A DNA stretch of 64,000 nucleotides from Saccharina japonica (taxonomy: Eukaryota; Sar; Phaeophyceae; Laminariales; Laminariaceae): NCBI GenBank assembly GCA_008828725.1, contig MEHQ01003947.1, forward strand, positions 24,369 through 88,368, in the 5' to 3' direction. Each line of letters begins with the position of its first letter. Positions within the stretch are counted from its first letter, which is position 1. Below are positions 44,537 through 56,290 of the stretch, piece after piece. Position numbers and translations under genes: made by a program. The notes beneath the pieces are model-generated. The model was given only the letters and a program-made list of their open reading frames with translations, was not told the DNA's origin and did no database searches.

Positions 44537-44962
44537 TACTTCGCCGGAATGGCGGGTCTGGTACTCACCGTGCACTCCTCAAGGCCGGCCGCGGAGAGGG
44601 TTCTGTCGCCGGGAGCCACGTCCAGGTGTCAGCTTTTGTCGTCGCCTCCACCGTCAGGCTTGTTCTCGGGGAAACTCTCGCCGATGTTGTCGCCACGCGT
44701 TCTATTGGGAAAGACGTCGGCGTTGCTGTCGCCGCGCTTTTTTTCGGGGGGGGAAACGCCGGTCGTAGCTTACACAAGCGGTGGTGAGGCTCAGAAAGGG
44801 GGCGGTGAGGCTCGCAAGGAAGGTGGTGACGCGGATGCCGCCACCCCGACTGCTCCAAAGGCAGGAAGAAAAAGCAGTGAAAATAAAGAGAAACTTCCCG
44901 GTGCTGGTGGGCTCTGCAAAAAGATAGTGCCGACGGTGTCAGTAGCTGACTCGTCGGCTTGA
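44537..44962 (+). CDS. Receptor-like gene copy B, terminal exon
   Basis: Acceptor CTTTTTTCGTGATCTCGCGCAG (22 bases, pyrimidine-rich start at 44513) is followed by phase-0 YFAGMAGLVLTVHSSRP, which completes the last helix. A Ser/Pro-rich tail follows with LSPRVLLGK and LLSPRFFSGG, a Gly/Glu/Ala-rich stretch (GGEARKEGGDAD), a Lys-rich patch (KAGRKSSENKEK), and GGLCKKIVPT ending in SVADSSA before TGA. The paralogue at 9864-10283 has the same order and terminus. The tail is presumably cytoplasmic. Its function is unknown; no catalytic motif is seen. Confidence 0.6.
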   Translation, partial: YFAGMAGLVLTVHSSRPAAERVLSPGATSRCQLLSSPPPSGLFSGKLSPMLSPRVLLGKTSALLSPRFFSGGETPVVAYTSGGEAQKGGGEARKEGGDADAATPTAPKAGRKSSENKEKLPGAGGLCKKIVPTVSVADSSA

Positions 44963-45039
44963 CAATGGCAGCAGCCCCCCAACTTACAGCGCGCGATGCA
45001 GCAGGCGAGTAGGCGAAAACTGGCATTTTGCGAAGAAAG

Positions 45040-45710
45040 TTGGTTCCAGGTGTTGTTGGCATGTAATGCGCCGGCCGGCTTCGCCATGCCGTGTACCAGG
45101 TATACGATATTCAGTACCCCCCCCCCCCCTCCGTGCCCCGTTAACTTAGTGAGAATTCCATTTTGTTGTTTGGGATGCGCGATAGAGTGACCGTGCTTGC
45201 TCGGGCGGTCTGCTGCTGTCTGTGATGTATTCGAAGCACTACGAAGAAGGTTGGTTCGAGATGTTAGGCGCCGAGCGGCTTCCGCGTGCCGTATATCCGG
45301 TATGCAGTACCCCCCCCCCTCGCCCATACAGGAGTAGGAACGGTGCCGCGTCTCGAAAGGGATGCGAGATCAATGGTCAAATGACCACGGCAAGCAACAT
45401 CTCGATACCCGCCCCCCCCCTATATACGCCGTAAATTGGGTGAAAGGCTCGTTTTTCGTTTGGGGGGCGCAATGGAGTGAATGTGCGTGCTCGTGCACTG
45501 CTGGTGCTGTCTGTAATATGTTCCTGGCAATGCGAAACAATGTCGGTTTCAGATGTTAGGGACCGGCCGGCTTCCGCATCCCGTATATAAACGATGTGCA
45601 GTATATCCCCCCATCCCCCCCAACACGTTAGTTGGGTGAGACGCTCATTTTTTTATTTGGGATGCGCAATAGAGTGATCGTTCATGTTCCTGCACTGCTG
45701 TTGTTGCTGT
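45040..45710. repeat. Local triplication in copy B 3' flank
   Basis: Three diverged units share GCCGGCTTC, GCCGTGTA/ATATC, a C-run, and TTGGGATGCGC-ATAGAGTGA (about 45045-45190, 45235-45480, 45540-45690). Copy A has a single unit (10375-10510), so the expansion followed the split. Confidence 0.7.
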
Positions 45711-46334
45711 CTGCCGTGTATTGCCGCCACTACCAATACGATATTCGGCTGGCGGTTCTGTTATTCGCGTTGGGTTATGGTTTTTGCCCTTGTGTGCATC
45801 TACTTTGCACCAGAGATCGCGGCAGAGGTCGCAACCAGAGGATCGCGACGAAATTCACGCAAGCAAGCAAGAGCGTCGATTATTCTCGCTTTTTCTTTCG
45901 TTTTTTTTTGTATATAGTGGAGGGAAATCTTTGAGGTGATTTGATATTCGGACGAAAGTTTGGCGTTCCGAGCCTGCGTGGCTGATTTTGGAGAAACATG
46001 TTGAGCTATAGGCAAGATTGTCTTGGTTACGAAAGGGGTGCGATGTAAGATATATCTCCCAACGCGACCGTACGCAGCGGCCGCTCATACTCCAATGCCA
46101 CCGGCCTCGATCCTGTCAACGCTTGCCGTGGAAGAGAGATGCCCACTGCTCTACAAAACTCGCATTTTCTTTTTGGTGGTAAACGGAGTGGGGGGTCGGT
46201 TTTCGCTTTGTTGTTTCTCTGCTAATTTCGGCATGCTCCGATGTTATGCCTTGAATGCAGCTTCTAGGATTATTTTCGAGAGAACAAGAGGGGCATAGGT
46301 GTGGTGGTGGTGGGTGTGATGATCCCATCACGGC

Positions 46335-47370
46335 GCGAAGGGCTACCGTGGATCAACCTGAGTGCACAACAAGTCGAGGCTGGGGGTATAATTTATGCTG
46401 CGCGCGAGGATACGTTGATGGCTGGTTGTGACTTGCGGGTTTTCGGCGATAACCTGGGTTGGTCTCATTTTGACGTCACTTTTCGTGACGATAGTTTCGT
46501 TAAACCCCGGGCAATGGCCCTTCGAGGCTGGGGAAGGACATGCAAGACCGGCGTCATAGCGCTGACCAAGTTCGATTTCTGAACAATTGGTTATATACTG
46601 CAACAAATAAAGGCTTCAACTTGCACTATCCTACTGCAAGAAATGAAAGGCTCAACTTGCACACGACAGTAGTCTCGTTGTCGCTCGGTTTGAGGCGTGT
46701 TAATTCAACAAACGCGGGCACTGTCTAGCGAAGCCCACAGCTCCCACGTACCATATCTTGCCATGCAGTCTCTGCACGGTGTTCCCACAGTGGTGGATTC
46801 GTTGGAGGTGCGGGGTAATGGCGTGCGGAAAAGGTACCTCGCCGCCAAGGTATCATACGACACCCTGTCACTCCCGAATTCACATTCCATGCACAACCCC
46901 ATGCTGTTTGGGTCCTCCCCAAACCTTTGCACCCCTCCCGTCCGTGTTAAACTCGTAGTGCAGTGGTCATTCCGAGCACGCTGGGTAGGAAACGCTGTAT
47001 ACATGTTAAAGTGTACTTGGTATAATCTTGTACTAGTGGTGAGGTGAATGAAGCTAGACTGCCTGGTATATGCCGTAGGCCGTGTGCGTTCGAATAAATA
47101 AACACGAGCACAACAAATCGAAACCCCGCCGCATACAAAAAAATAGGAGCACGGCAACCGCGACCAACTGGAGGCGGGTTGCAACGAAATAGGCCCAACG
47201 TGTTAGCCTAAGCTCGCCCGCTTCTGTGGACGCCGGGTTTGTCGGCATCGTTGGCATACGGATCTAGCAATCAATGATGCAAACACACGACAGGCAGACA
47301 GACAGTACACTGCAGGCAGCCAAACGAACAACCACACAGACAGCCTAACTATTAAACAATGGAGGCATGT
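46335..47370. repeat. Block X relative behind copy B
   Basis: Diverged copy of 1-1053 (for example CGGAAAAGGTACCT, TGTTAAACTCGTA-TGCAGTGG). Homology stops at AACAATGGA, so the 1054-1378 part and its LTR are absent here. Confidence 0.8.
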
Positions 47371-47830
47371 ACGCGTTGACGGAGATGTCCGCATGTGACA
47401 GCGTGGTGGACGTCCAGAGGCTTGGCGCGAGCCGCTGTGAGGCGTGCTCGACGGCTTCGCTCAGAAAAAAGTATGATGCTGAAAAGGTGGCGCTCTCCGG
47501 GCCAAGATGAAGAAGACGAAAGAATGGACCAGATAGAGTTGAGAAGATCGGTTGTGTGCTTGGTGGACGCAACCAGCTTCGATGCGCTCGCGGCTAGATG
47601 TACTCAACCGGGTCGTTCTACTGACCGACCCACAGCAACGTTCCTCGGATGCTTGCTCGTGGCCGTTCCACGCACTACGTACTGTTCTCAAGAACGCTAC
47701 GCTTCCAGACGTTCAACGTCGAACATCTTCTAGATGCCCCGCATATTTGTTTGTAATGTCCCTATTCGTATTTCGCCGCATTTTTGTATTGCGTATCTAC
47801 GTATCTACGCATGGCTAGACCGCATAGTTA
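47371..47830 (+). other. Unassigned sequence with overlapping open frames
   Basis: A 46-codon frame at 47366-47506 starts at an ATG. A second frame (47552-47818) reads DVLNRVVLLTDPQQRSSDAC. They may be pieces of one frameshifted gene or exon. I recognise no family. Confidence 0.25.
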
Positions 47831-49495
47831 AATGTTCCGTGGTTATGTTTCAGTAGCACTACATGCTACTGAGCACTGACCAAGGCGACTATGTTACCAA
47901 CCAGCGGCAGGCTACTTGGTACTGTTGCTGTAGTAAATTATCTACATCAACACGACCCCTCGATGGAGCTAACAAAATCAAAGTTACTGTTAGACATCGA
48001 AACTAGTTACTCGGTCAACTTGGTCTGACGTAGCGTACTCGTGCTTGATACCTACAGCAACTAACTCGTCTATGTTGTTATTTTTTCGGCAACTTCAACT
48101 GTTGATATTTGGTGTGCTTTACGTTGTCCGTGTATGTACATGTGGGAGCTGTTGCTATGCTGCAACAATGGTGTATTACTCCTTTACCGCGCAGCAAAAA
48201 CAACAACCGTTCCTGCTTCGCTTACGTACGATGGGTGATCAATACATCCACAGCTAACGCAGCAACTACTACGCGTAACCTGGCAACGCAAAGGCACAAT
48301 GTTACGACAGGCTTGAAGCAAGGGTGAGCGTACAAACCGTACACATATATCGCAGACAGGCCTTGGAACCCGCGCGGGTCTCACTGCCGGCCAGACATTC
48401 TCGATACGGTATTACTCCGTACGCTTAATACTATGACACCGTTATCGGCCGTAAGTTTGACTGTTGAAATAATACCAGTCGAACAGTATTAACTGTCACA
48501 CTTTGCTTCTTAACCGCACTCAACACTACCATGGTGTTGTACTGCCCAAAGGTGGATAAACAGTTGACGACAGGCTTGTATCAAAGAGGGGCAACACGTA
48601 TTACTGAAAAAATTCGCAACTGCACATCAGGAATAAACAATATTCCCATTACCAAGTTGTTGACCAATAAACACAACTACCAGCAGGCTACCACGTTTAT
48701 GCCCGACCCGTACAAAGAAGACGTGTGACACTGCGCCAAAGCAAATCTTGCCATTAGGCTGATGCGACCCCAGGCGATGAGGATGTCCTCCTCCCGGCGA
48801 TCCAAAGGATGGTGGTGCAGGGGCTCCAGAAACGATGTCCCAGCAGCTCCAACCGGTTATGATGTTCAGCGACTCCAGAAACGATATTCCAGCAGCCCTA
48901 AATTGATAATAATGCGAAAATCTCAGGAGACGTTCTCCCCCGGTGACCCCAAAATTTACGATACTGCGAACCAATCCCGATGCGTCAGCAACAGCCCAGG
49001 TGTCTACCAGCTTCATCGCTAGCCTTTGCTATCACTCCATTTCGGGGACACGCAGAGCGACCCCTGATAGGTTATGAGCCTCGTTCCATCACGTGGCGGG
49101 CACATCACGGATTCGTCGGAAGAGCCGTCGACTGAAGAATCTGCTCGAACTGGTTTGGAATATACAAGTACAACATAATCTTCGAGGCGGGAAACTTTGG
49201 CAGAATAGAACGAAAGTTCGAGTCAAATAGTACGACTTGATTTTGATTGATCACCCAGAAGACAAGATAACTACGGAGCATCGCTTTCTGAACATTAGTA
49301 GTCTCGCATCGACTATTTTCACCTGTTTTGGGGCGAGAATACCTCAATTTTATGTTTATCAAACGAATCGAGCTATCACACGTGTGCCATTCAAGTGTGC
49401 CTTTCCTTCACGAGGTTTCACAGAAGCTGCGCGGCGACCTAACCACGCCAGTAGTGCATTGCTGGCCGGCAAATGTAGTATGTAGCAGTTACGGC
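47831..49495. other. No clear gene
   Basis: A phrase at 47950-48005 repeats 35555-35610. The phrase CTCCAGAAACGAT-T-CCAGCAGC occurs twice at 48823 and 48868. No motif is recognised in the short frames. Confidence 0.35.
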
Positions 49496-49499
49496 TAAG

Positions 49500-49760
49500 C
49501 CCGCATGTACGCAGCGAAAGGATTCTGGAGCGCAGCTACAAGTTCGGGCGTTGGGACCAAGATAAGTCGATGCCGTACCAGTGACGTCTACGCCCGCTTG
49601 TAAGTGGCTAGAGAGTTATGTAGCGCAGCGACAAGTTCGGGCGTTGGGACACAGATAAACCTACCCTCGTGCCAGTTAGGCCTAAGTCCGCGTGTAAGCG
49701 ACGAGAAGATTATGTCAAGCAGCGACAAATGCGGGCGTCGGGATAAAGGAAGCCCGCGCC
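49500..49760 (+). repeat. Three 92-bp units upstream of a copia-type gag
   Basis: Units sharing GCGCAGC-ACAAGTTCGGGCG followed by TTGGGAC--AGATAA recur at about 49530, 49621 and 49716. They precede the gag frame and may be leader or LTR sequence of that element. Confidence 0.65.
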
Positions 49761-49810
49761 AGCTGCGACACAGGACAGCACGCACCAGCTGCGGCAGAAG
49801 AGCATCATAA

Positions 49811-50289
49811 TGGAGGAGACCAACAAAATAGCAGAGCTAGCGAGGGGTCATCTGAAATACAACGGAAGGGACTGTTCTATTTTCTCTAGCTGGAAGGTGA
49901 AACTACGCGCCCACATCAGCTTGGGCACGCCAAGAAAATTCAAGATTATGTAGGGCAGAGAGTGCCCGAACCTACAAGGCGATGCCGACACCGTCGAGGG
50001 AAGCGCCGACGTCATGCTAGCCATAGAGGAGCAGTGGAAGGTCGACAGCAACTACTTCTACTCCATCCTCTTCCTTGCGACAAACGACGGTGCCCAGGAA
50101 CTAGTCGAGCAGTACGAGGTCAATCCACGACGGCACCGGCGGCGGGAGAGCGCATGGCTGGTGCTGGTAGAAAAGCTCAACGTCATTTCCAACGCCGGTC
50201 GCGTGGCGAGCTACAAAATACTGCACAACTCTAAACTGCAGCCTGGACATGATCTCGACATCTGGCTGTATGCGATGAATGGACCGTAG
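49811..50289 (+). pseudogene. Copia-type gag fragment of a second family
   Basis: From ATG 49811 the frame reads METNK-like start, KYNGRDCSIFSSWKVKLRAH, a TAG at 49951, and after a frame change LAIEEQWKVDSNYFYSILFL, RRESAWLVLVEKLN and LQPGHDLDIWLYAMNGP. The pattern of one Trp after a short N-terminus, followed by a helix-rich region with AW..L...N, is that of copia gag (UBN2/retrotransposon gag type). No zinc knuckle or pol follows. The sequence differs from the capsid of copia 3. Confidence 0.6.
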
Positions 50290-51330
50290 GGCCGACTCCA
50301 TGGGCATGGGGAGGTCATAACGGACCAATATCTTGCGGACAGGATCTGACATGAGGAGATACTCGTCATTAAAAACAGCCGTGAATTCTATCAATTGAGG
50401 GTATGATACTCAGCTTTGCAAGCTGCGTGATTTGCGCCGTCCGCGCGTGTTCTTTATCCTATGTGTCGTGTTTTTGTTGTTGACACTCACTCTGCACATT
50501 GTCGGATTCAAAAAGAAGTAATATGACGTATACCAATTAAATATTGTAGCACTGTTTCAAACAATATGTCACTAGTTTATGAATTCGACCGAGGCTGTCT
50601 GCGTAGGTCCGGGTCGCCTGTGATCCTCTCTCCCATCTTCGCGGTCCGACTACGAAGACCCGTGTCCGCTTGGCCCGTTACCTCCAGTGCGTCCCTTCGT
50701 GGCTGCTGGTCTCCACAGTTGACTGCTGGGCAGCCGTGTGGTGGCGGTGCCGCGCCTCTCGCGAGGGTCTTGACCACACAACGAACGTGAAGCACCTGGT
50801 CTCCTTGCCTGCATGGAAAACGTGCCACCCGTTACCCGAGCTGGAGTGTTACACGGCAGGCCCCGCATGTCACGTGTCCTCGGCTATCACCCAGGAAGGC
50901 ACCGAGGCGCGTTCCGTTCCCGGTTCTCCTCTCCGGCACCCTGAGGGGTCCTCCACCTGGTACCTTGCCGTTCGGTATCCTAGATCCACTATAGTTCATG
51001 GCGGCTCCTCTCCCTCCGCTTTTTTGGCTATATACTCCCCCTTCTATCCCCCCTACACCACTAGTTCTCGCAATTCTGGCTTCCGCTTCTCTACCACCCT
51101 CAACATCTCCCTCCTCTCTGCTATGCTCATTTCTTGTACCCCCACCCGCCGCCCCCGGTCTGCTGACGAGGTGGTGCACTACCCTCATGCCTGGGGTTTC
51201 ACCCTGTACTCGTGCCGACCCCCCTCCCTGCACTGGCTGCTCTGCACCCCCTCCTAGATCCTCTCGACCGACTTTATCTACCCCTTGCGACCGACCCCCC
51301 CTCTCCCCTCCCCCCCTCGTTGCTTCGTAG
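50290..51330. other. Unassigned, pyrimidine-rich
   Basis: A 195-codon plus-strand frame (50670-51257) and a 133-codon minus frame overlap; neither has a recognisable motif. C-rich tracts cover 51020-51330. It may belong to the LINE remnant to the right. Confidence 0.3.
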
Positions 51331-51559
51331 TGTAGGCACTGTCACCCCGGATGTTGTCGACGCGGCCTCGGACCTTGTACAGGGGGGTCCGGGGTGTCCC
51401 TTTGGCGTGGTATCCTTGCTTCCGGCGTTATGGCGACGTTATGTGGCACCCAGAGCTGTGGGTTCTTGCTTAAGATTCCCCCTTATTGTCTGGTTGCTCT
51501 CAAGCGCGGCATCGCCCCTCTCGGCGAAGGCGTCACCCCCACCGGAAAGAGCGGCAGCG

Positions 51560-51830
51560 TGACACCAACTCCTAGTGCATGTTAAACCCGAAGGTTCCAC
51601 CGTGTTAAACGTTCCTGCCACTCGGCGACGAGGCCCGCCAGGTGTTCTTGGGCGTGAGCCCCAATGTAGAGCCTGCGATTTGCTAACCGGAATAGGATAT
51701 CCTGTGAACGGATCCCCTTGAGCAGGATAAGTAAACACATTCGCTTGAGGCAGACCCAAAGCATCGCTGAACAGGGAGCACAAGAGAAACGAAGAGGTTG
51801 GGCACCTCCCGTGGGCACGTACCATGAGCT
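51560..51830 (-). pseudogene. LINE reverse transcriptase fragment
   Basis: The minus strand reads ILFRLANRRLYIGAHAQEHL, then LVAEWQERLTRWNLRV. This matches the region just after the catalytic box of LINE reverse transcriptases (aspartates, A...L..L...W..r...WgLrvN). The catalytic aspartates themselves appear lost (LANRR). It is a short and decayed remnant. Confidence 0.5.
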
Positions 51831-52430
51831 CCTACGAGCTGTAAACGCCGGTTGTCAAAAACCTAACTGGCCCCAGTTTGGCGACGCTCTGCAGAAAGAA
51901 ATCAGCTGACTGTATGATGCTCTTCAACGCTGCCCACACCCCCCTGGCTCGGTAATTGACAGACCTCTAGCAAACTCCGCCGGGTGGCGGGGACGGCTCC
52001 ACCCAGTCCACGTGGGGCGGTATGCGATGCAGGATCTCGGATTTGCATGCCCTCTTGCGAGGCGGTTCGCTTGTCCCAGCATGTAGCGGGCGTGCTCAAA
52101 CCCTCTGTGGGGGCACGGAACGAGTATCCGCATGTGATTGCCCCCCAGCCCTCCTGCCGGGTCGTCTAGAGACAGGTATCAGTAGGTGCACGATGCTCCT
52201 GCCTCCTCCCCCGCCCTCCCTTCTACATGCTCGTCGTCGTTGTCTTGGTTCGCGGCTTCCTCCAACTCCGAAATTGCTGAGAGAAAAAATCCTGCCAACT
52301 GTCGCCATCGATGGGCACCTCACCCCGAACCACCGTCACATCGTTGGTGGTTCCTCGGCAATGTTTCCGGGAGGTGGAACGTTCTCCGACGGGGTGGCAT
52401 ATATTCCCTTTGTTCGTAATACAATTAACA
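51831..52430 (-). other. Possible upstream part of the LINE remnant
   Basis: Several minus-strand frames (for example 51924-52133) could be earlier RT sequence, but I cannot align them with RT motifs. Confidence 0.25.
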
Positions 52431-52860
52431 GATCACTGAGCTCGTACTCAGTCAGCGCTTACTGAATTGAGTTACTCAGTGGTTCACCCTTTATAAACAA
52501 AACAAGTAAGTAAATTTGGGCTCGATACGGCCTACCGCCGATAGCACCCTCCAAGGATGGTCAAGCCCCTGATCAGTGCCTGGTCTTTCCCTCAGAACAA
52601 ATTGTCCCTTTTTCCCCCAAGCCGTGCGTCCTTTTATCTGAAGTGGTTCACTCTACTTTCGACTCTCTGGCCGAGTGTTCTTTTATCGTGATTCTCTCCA
52701 CATGTTCTCTCTTTTTCTATCCCGGAAAAAACGGGAAAGTGATTTCGGCGGGTCCGGACCCCCGAACCTCATGTTCATAATATACGGAATAAACCACTTA
52801 GCCACTCAGCCAGCGATGACTGAGTGCCTCAGTGGTTTAACCTTTATACACAAACCGAAT
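52430..52860 (-). repeat. tRNA-related repeat, two degenerate copies
   Basis: Copies at about 52440-52515 and 52790-52870 share the order CTCAGTCAGCG..CTGA, ACTCAGTGGTT, CCTTTATA-ACAAA. In the second, the minus strand has an A-box-like TGGCTGAGTGGCTAAG (52797-52812) and a palindromic B-box-like GGTCCGGACC (52751-52760), with class II tRNA spacing. The acceptor stem pairs poorly. A tRNA-derived SINE is a reasonable reading. Confidence 0.4.
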
Positions 52861-52861
52861 A

Positions 52862-55800
52862 GGTGATTTCGGAGCGACGGGGCGCGGCCCATCCAGGGGT
52901 CAGCCAGCCCAGCCAGCGAGGGCTGGAGAATGGGGTGCATACCCTGTCGGTGAGTCGGGTGGTGGGTTTGGTCTGTCTCTCTCGCGCCATTTGGCTTTCA
53001 AGCACAATGCTGTAGCACTGTTTAGTGTGCTGAAACCTGACTTCAACCCCTGGATCAGAGACGCCCGGTACTACGCCGAAGGAGTAGGGTTATTGTCTTC
53101 CTTCGTGTCGGATCCCTCGCAGTGCATTCCCGTAGGAGAACTGGACACAAAAAACGTGGTACACGTCGCTAGGGGGTATAGCCGCGATCGTGTTCAGACG
53201 CATACGCTGGCGTGCAACTTCCTGTCGACGGCTCTCGAGAGCAAAAGCAATAAGAGTATACTGTATACTGCACAGGTGTAACTCGCTGACGGAAGTGTGG
53301 GACGCTTTCCTTGCCTGGTACGGCACTATGAACGACGGGGGTCAAATTCGACCTCTCTCGACCCCTAAATAATGTTAGGATAGCGCCGGGGATCAATCCG
53401 CTCGAGGAGATGGGTAGGATCGAGGATGTTGCCGCGGAGATGCGTACAGCAGGCCTGACACTTGGTGACCACATGGTGTACACCATCTGCATTGACGCTC
53501 TGCCTGCCGAATGCGAGGTGGAGGCGCGAAACCTGGCATACCGTGACATTATCGGCCGCGATGATATCATTAAGACTGTTCGAAAGCGGCACCACCGACG
53601 TCCTGGAAACAGGAAGAAGGGGGCCTACGCTAAATATATTAGCCATGATATGTACGCCAGCGGCGGCGGCGGCAGCCGCGAGAAAGATGGAGATGGCGGC
53701 AAAGGAAAAGGAGGAAAGCAGGGTAAGCACGGGCACGGCGGTAGAGGCACCAACGAGAACGGTGGTGGCTCGGCTGCAGTTGCGGCGGCGATGGCAGCAG
53801 TGCCAAAGCCGGCGAAGGTAGTACCCCCGTGTTGAGGTGTTGCAGGTGAAGCAAGAAGGCCTTTCTGAGGTTCGATTGTACGGGAAAGCTGTGCAGCGGG
53901 TGTAGTGAACGGGGGCACACTACTGATGTCTGTCCCACGTCGAAGGAGGAGGCTGTGCTAGTGGTGACGAGCGATGTTGGGGCGAGGGACGACGACGGTG
54001 ATGGTGGCACGGTTCAGGCTTCAGGTTTCAGGGCCAAAGAGACGGACAAGTTTGGTAAAGGTTTAAGCAGAATAGGGGATAGGGAGTCGGGTTGGCAGGT
54101 AGAAGAAGAGGCTTGAATTTGCGATAGTCGAGTGTCTACTCACAAGACGCCCTCAGCAGACAGTATGGTCAATTACAGAGAATGCAGCCTCAAATTGCGC
54201 ACCGCCGACGGCTCAATTTGCTCGGTCCAAGGATACGGTGACACGTACAAACTTTGTATTTCGGTCCGGAAACTATCTTGTGCAAGTGCCGATAACTAAC
54301 GTTGCGCACGTGCCGACCTCCGCTATCACCTGCTTTCCAGCCCACTCTCATCAAGAACAGTCACGTTTTCGAGGGACGCCCCATGGGGGTTGTAGACAGA
54401 CTCAAGTCAGAGCGTTCGATCATGTTTCCGTTTAGTGGGACCCTGTTCAGCCTCTATGGCTACAGGATCGACAGTAGTAGTAGGGAAAATGGCTTTGCTA
54501 TACTTGCCCTGGGGCAACCGCCCAATAAGTCTGCGATGAACATCAACAACTTACATTGCGCTGCTGGAAACTTTGACGAGGTTCTACTCCGCAAGACCGC
54601 GGAGCCGCAAGGAATCGTTCTCGAGAGAGAGAGCTGCTGGAGTGCAGGGGGTGATATTTGGCGAAGGGTCTACGAATTGGTACCAAGCAGTCCACACACA
54701 CACGAGCAGATAAGCAACTCGGGAGGGTCTTTCTGGCTTTGAGTGGGCTCAAGGTGGTAGATTCTCTCGGGAGGAAGCGGTACACTCTCACCGTGCGCGA
54801 CGATTTTTTACGGTTTACGTCTGTGTATTGTATGCGCCACAAGCCGGATGCCGCGGAATTACTCGAGCAGTTCCTCGCCGGTACTCGTGCAGACGGTGTC
54901 CCTTCCAATATGGTAATCGTCCAATCAGATGGGGGTGGTGAATTCCGCGAGGGGGGGGGTCGAACCTGTGTAGATCGTGAGATATCAAGTTGGAATTCAC
55001 AACGGCGGACAGTCCCTAATTCCGTGGGGTAGCAGAGCGCGTACTAGACTTGATCTAGACGGCCGCAATGGCGGGTCGAATTTAGATTTTCTGAGCTTTT
55101 TCCCGGCCCGCAGTTGCCGGCCACTGCATCGTTTTGGGCGGAAGCGTCCCACTGGGCGTGCGACGCTTTGAACCGCACAACAACCACCGCTTACCCAGAG
55201 AACAAGTCGCCGTGCGATATGTGGTATGGAACCGCCACCCTCGGTAGTGCTTCCACATTTCCTCAAGCCTGGCGACTTTAAGATGAAGAAAGAGAGCAAG
55301 TCACAGGCGAAAGCGCAGGAGTGTTTATACCTTGCCCCTTCACCCAACTACCCTCGAAATTGTACTGTGCTAACCACACGACATGTCACCTGGCAACGCG
55401 TGTCACCTGCACCACCTGTACCCGACCAGACGAACGACTCCCTGTCCACGGAAGAGGGGGAATCCGAGGCGCACGACGAGACCACGTCGGATCGAGGTGG
55501 TGGGGGGGTGGTGAATGAGCTGGACGACAGTCTGGCTCACCTGAACGACCTCGACTTGACGTGGGGGTTCGAATTGGACGCGTTTTTGGAGGAGCGCGTA
55601 CAGCAGGCACCTGCCGCCAGCAATGCCGGCGACGGGATAACCGAAACGATGGGTTAATCTCAAGGGGGCGCGGTAGACGCCCCCTCGGCCCCGGTAAGGG
55701 GGGCGAAACAGCCGAGACGATAGGGTCGTCTCGAGGGGGTGCGGTGGACGCCTCCCATCCGGCAAGGAGGACCGAAAGCGACCCGCGCGAAGCATCAGCC

Positions 55801-55934
55801 TCAAAGCATCGACCAAGGAAACGGTGAGGATCCCTTCTTGGTTAGAGCCATCGCCTGGAGGCTGAACCTGCTGATCACCGGCTAAGGATGAGTCCTGAAG
55901 TCGCGGACGCGTTACTTGCGGCAACGTCCGAGTG
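52862..55934 (+). pseudogene. Copia element 3, decayed gag-pol with capsid retained
   Basis: Starts inside gag sequence similar to copia 1 (GGGF-L--SRH). Where copia 1 has 37-residue repeats, this copy has capsid-type gag (FKHNAVALFSVL, TEVWDAFLAWYGTMND, LEEMGRIEDVAAEM, IDALPAECEVEARNLAY; about 52990-53580). A Gly/Lys-rich stretch follows, a degenerate zinc knuckle (CSGCSERGHTTDVC), then protease with the active site damaged (a stop after EEA; CDSR in place of DSG). The integrase is broken by frameshifts, but QSDGGGEF remains near 54928. The linker runs to about 55934, where sequence changes abruptly to a G-rich tract. RT, RNase H and both LTRs are absent. Confidence 0.85.
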
Positions 55935-56290
55935 AATGGGTTGCGTTGGGTTGAGGGTGGGAGGGAGGGGAAGAGAAGGAGGGGGGGGGGGGGGGGGGGA
56001 GGGGAGGGAGTGGAGACTGGGGGGGGAGGGAGGACAAGCGGTCTGCCCAACAGACTGACTTCTCTTTTCCTTTTCTTTTTTTTCCTTTTGCCTTTTTATT
56101 TTCACTTTTCTTTCTTTCTTTCTTTATATAGTTTTTATTTTTTTGTCTTCCTATTTTCGTTCCTTTCCTTTTTTCCGCTTTTTTCGTTCGTCGTTCATGC
56201 GTTCTTCCCTGTATCGCCCTTTTCGTTTTGTTTTGCTTGCCTCATTGTTCTCCTTGGTGGCGGATTGTGTGTTTTTATCTCGGCGCTACA
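55935..56290. repeat. Poly-purine then poly-pyrimidine tract
   Basis: A G/A-rich tract (55945-56040, with a run of about 20 G at 55981-56000) is followed by a T/C-rich tract (56060-56250). It abuts the truncated end of copia 3. G-quadruplex or triplex formation is possible. Confidence 0.8.

Larger units (their letters stand above)
39153..47370 (+). repeat. Paralogous block B (receptor gene 3' part plus flank)
   Basis: Collinear with 6983-12211: the conserved block at 39340, exon at 39721, terminal exon at 44537, 3' flank and block X. Identity is high in exons and patchy in introns. The extra length comes from an antisense copia copy and a local triplication. Confidence 0.85.

Noticed and set aside
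50670-51257. 195-codon plus-strand frame
   Set aside because: No recognisable domain, overlapped by a 133-codon minus frame. C-rich composition explains the lack of stops.
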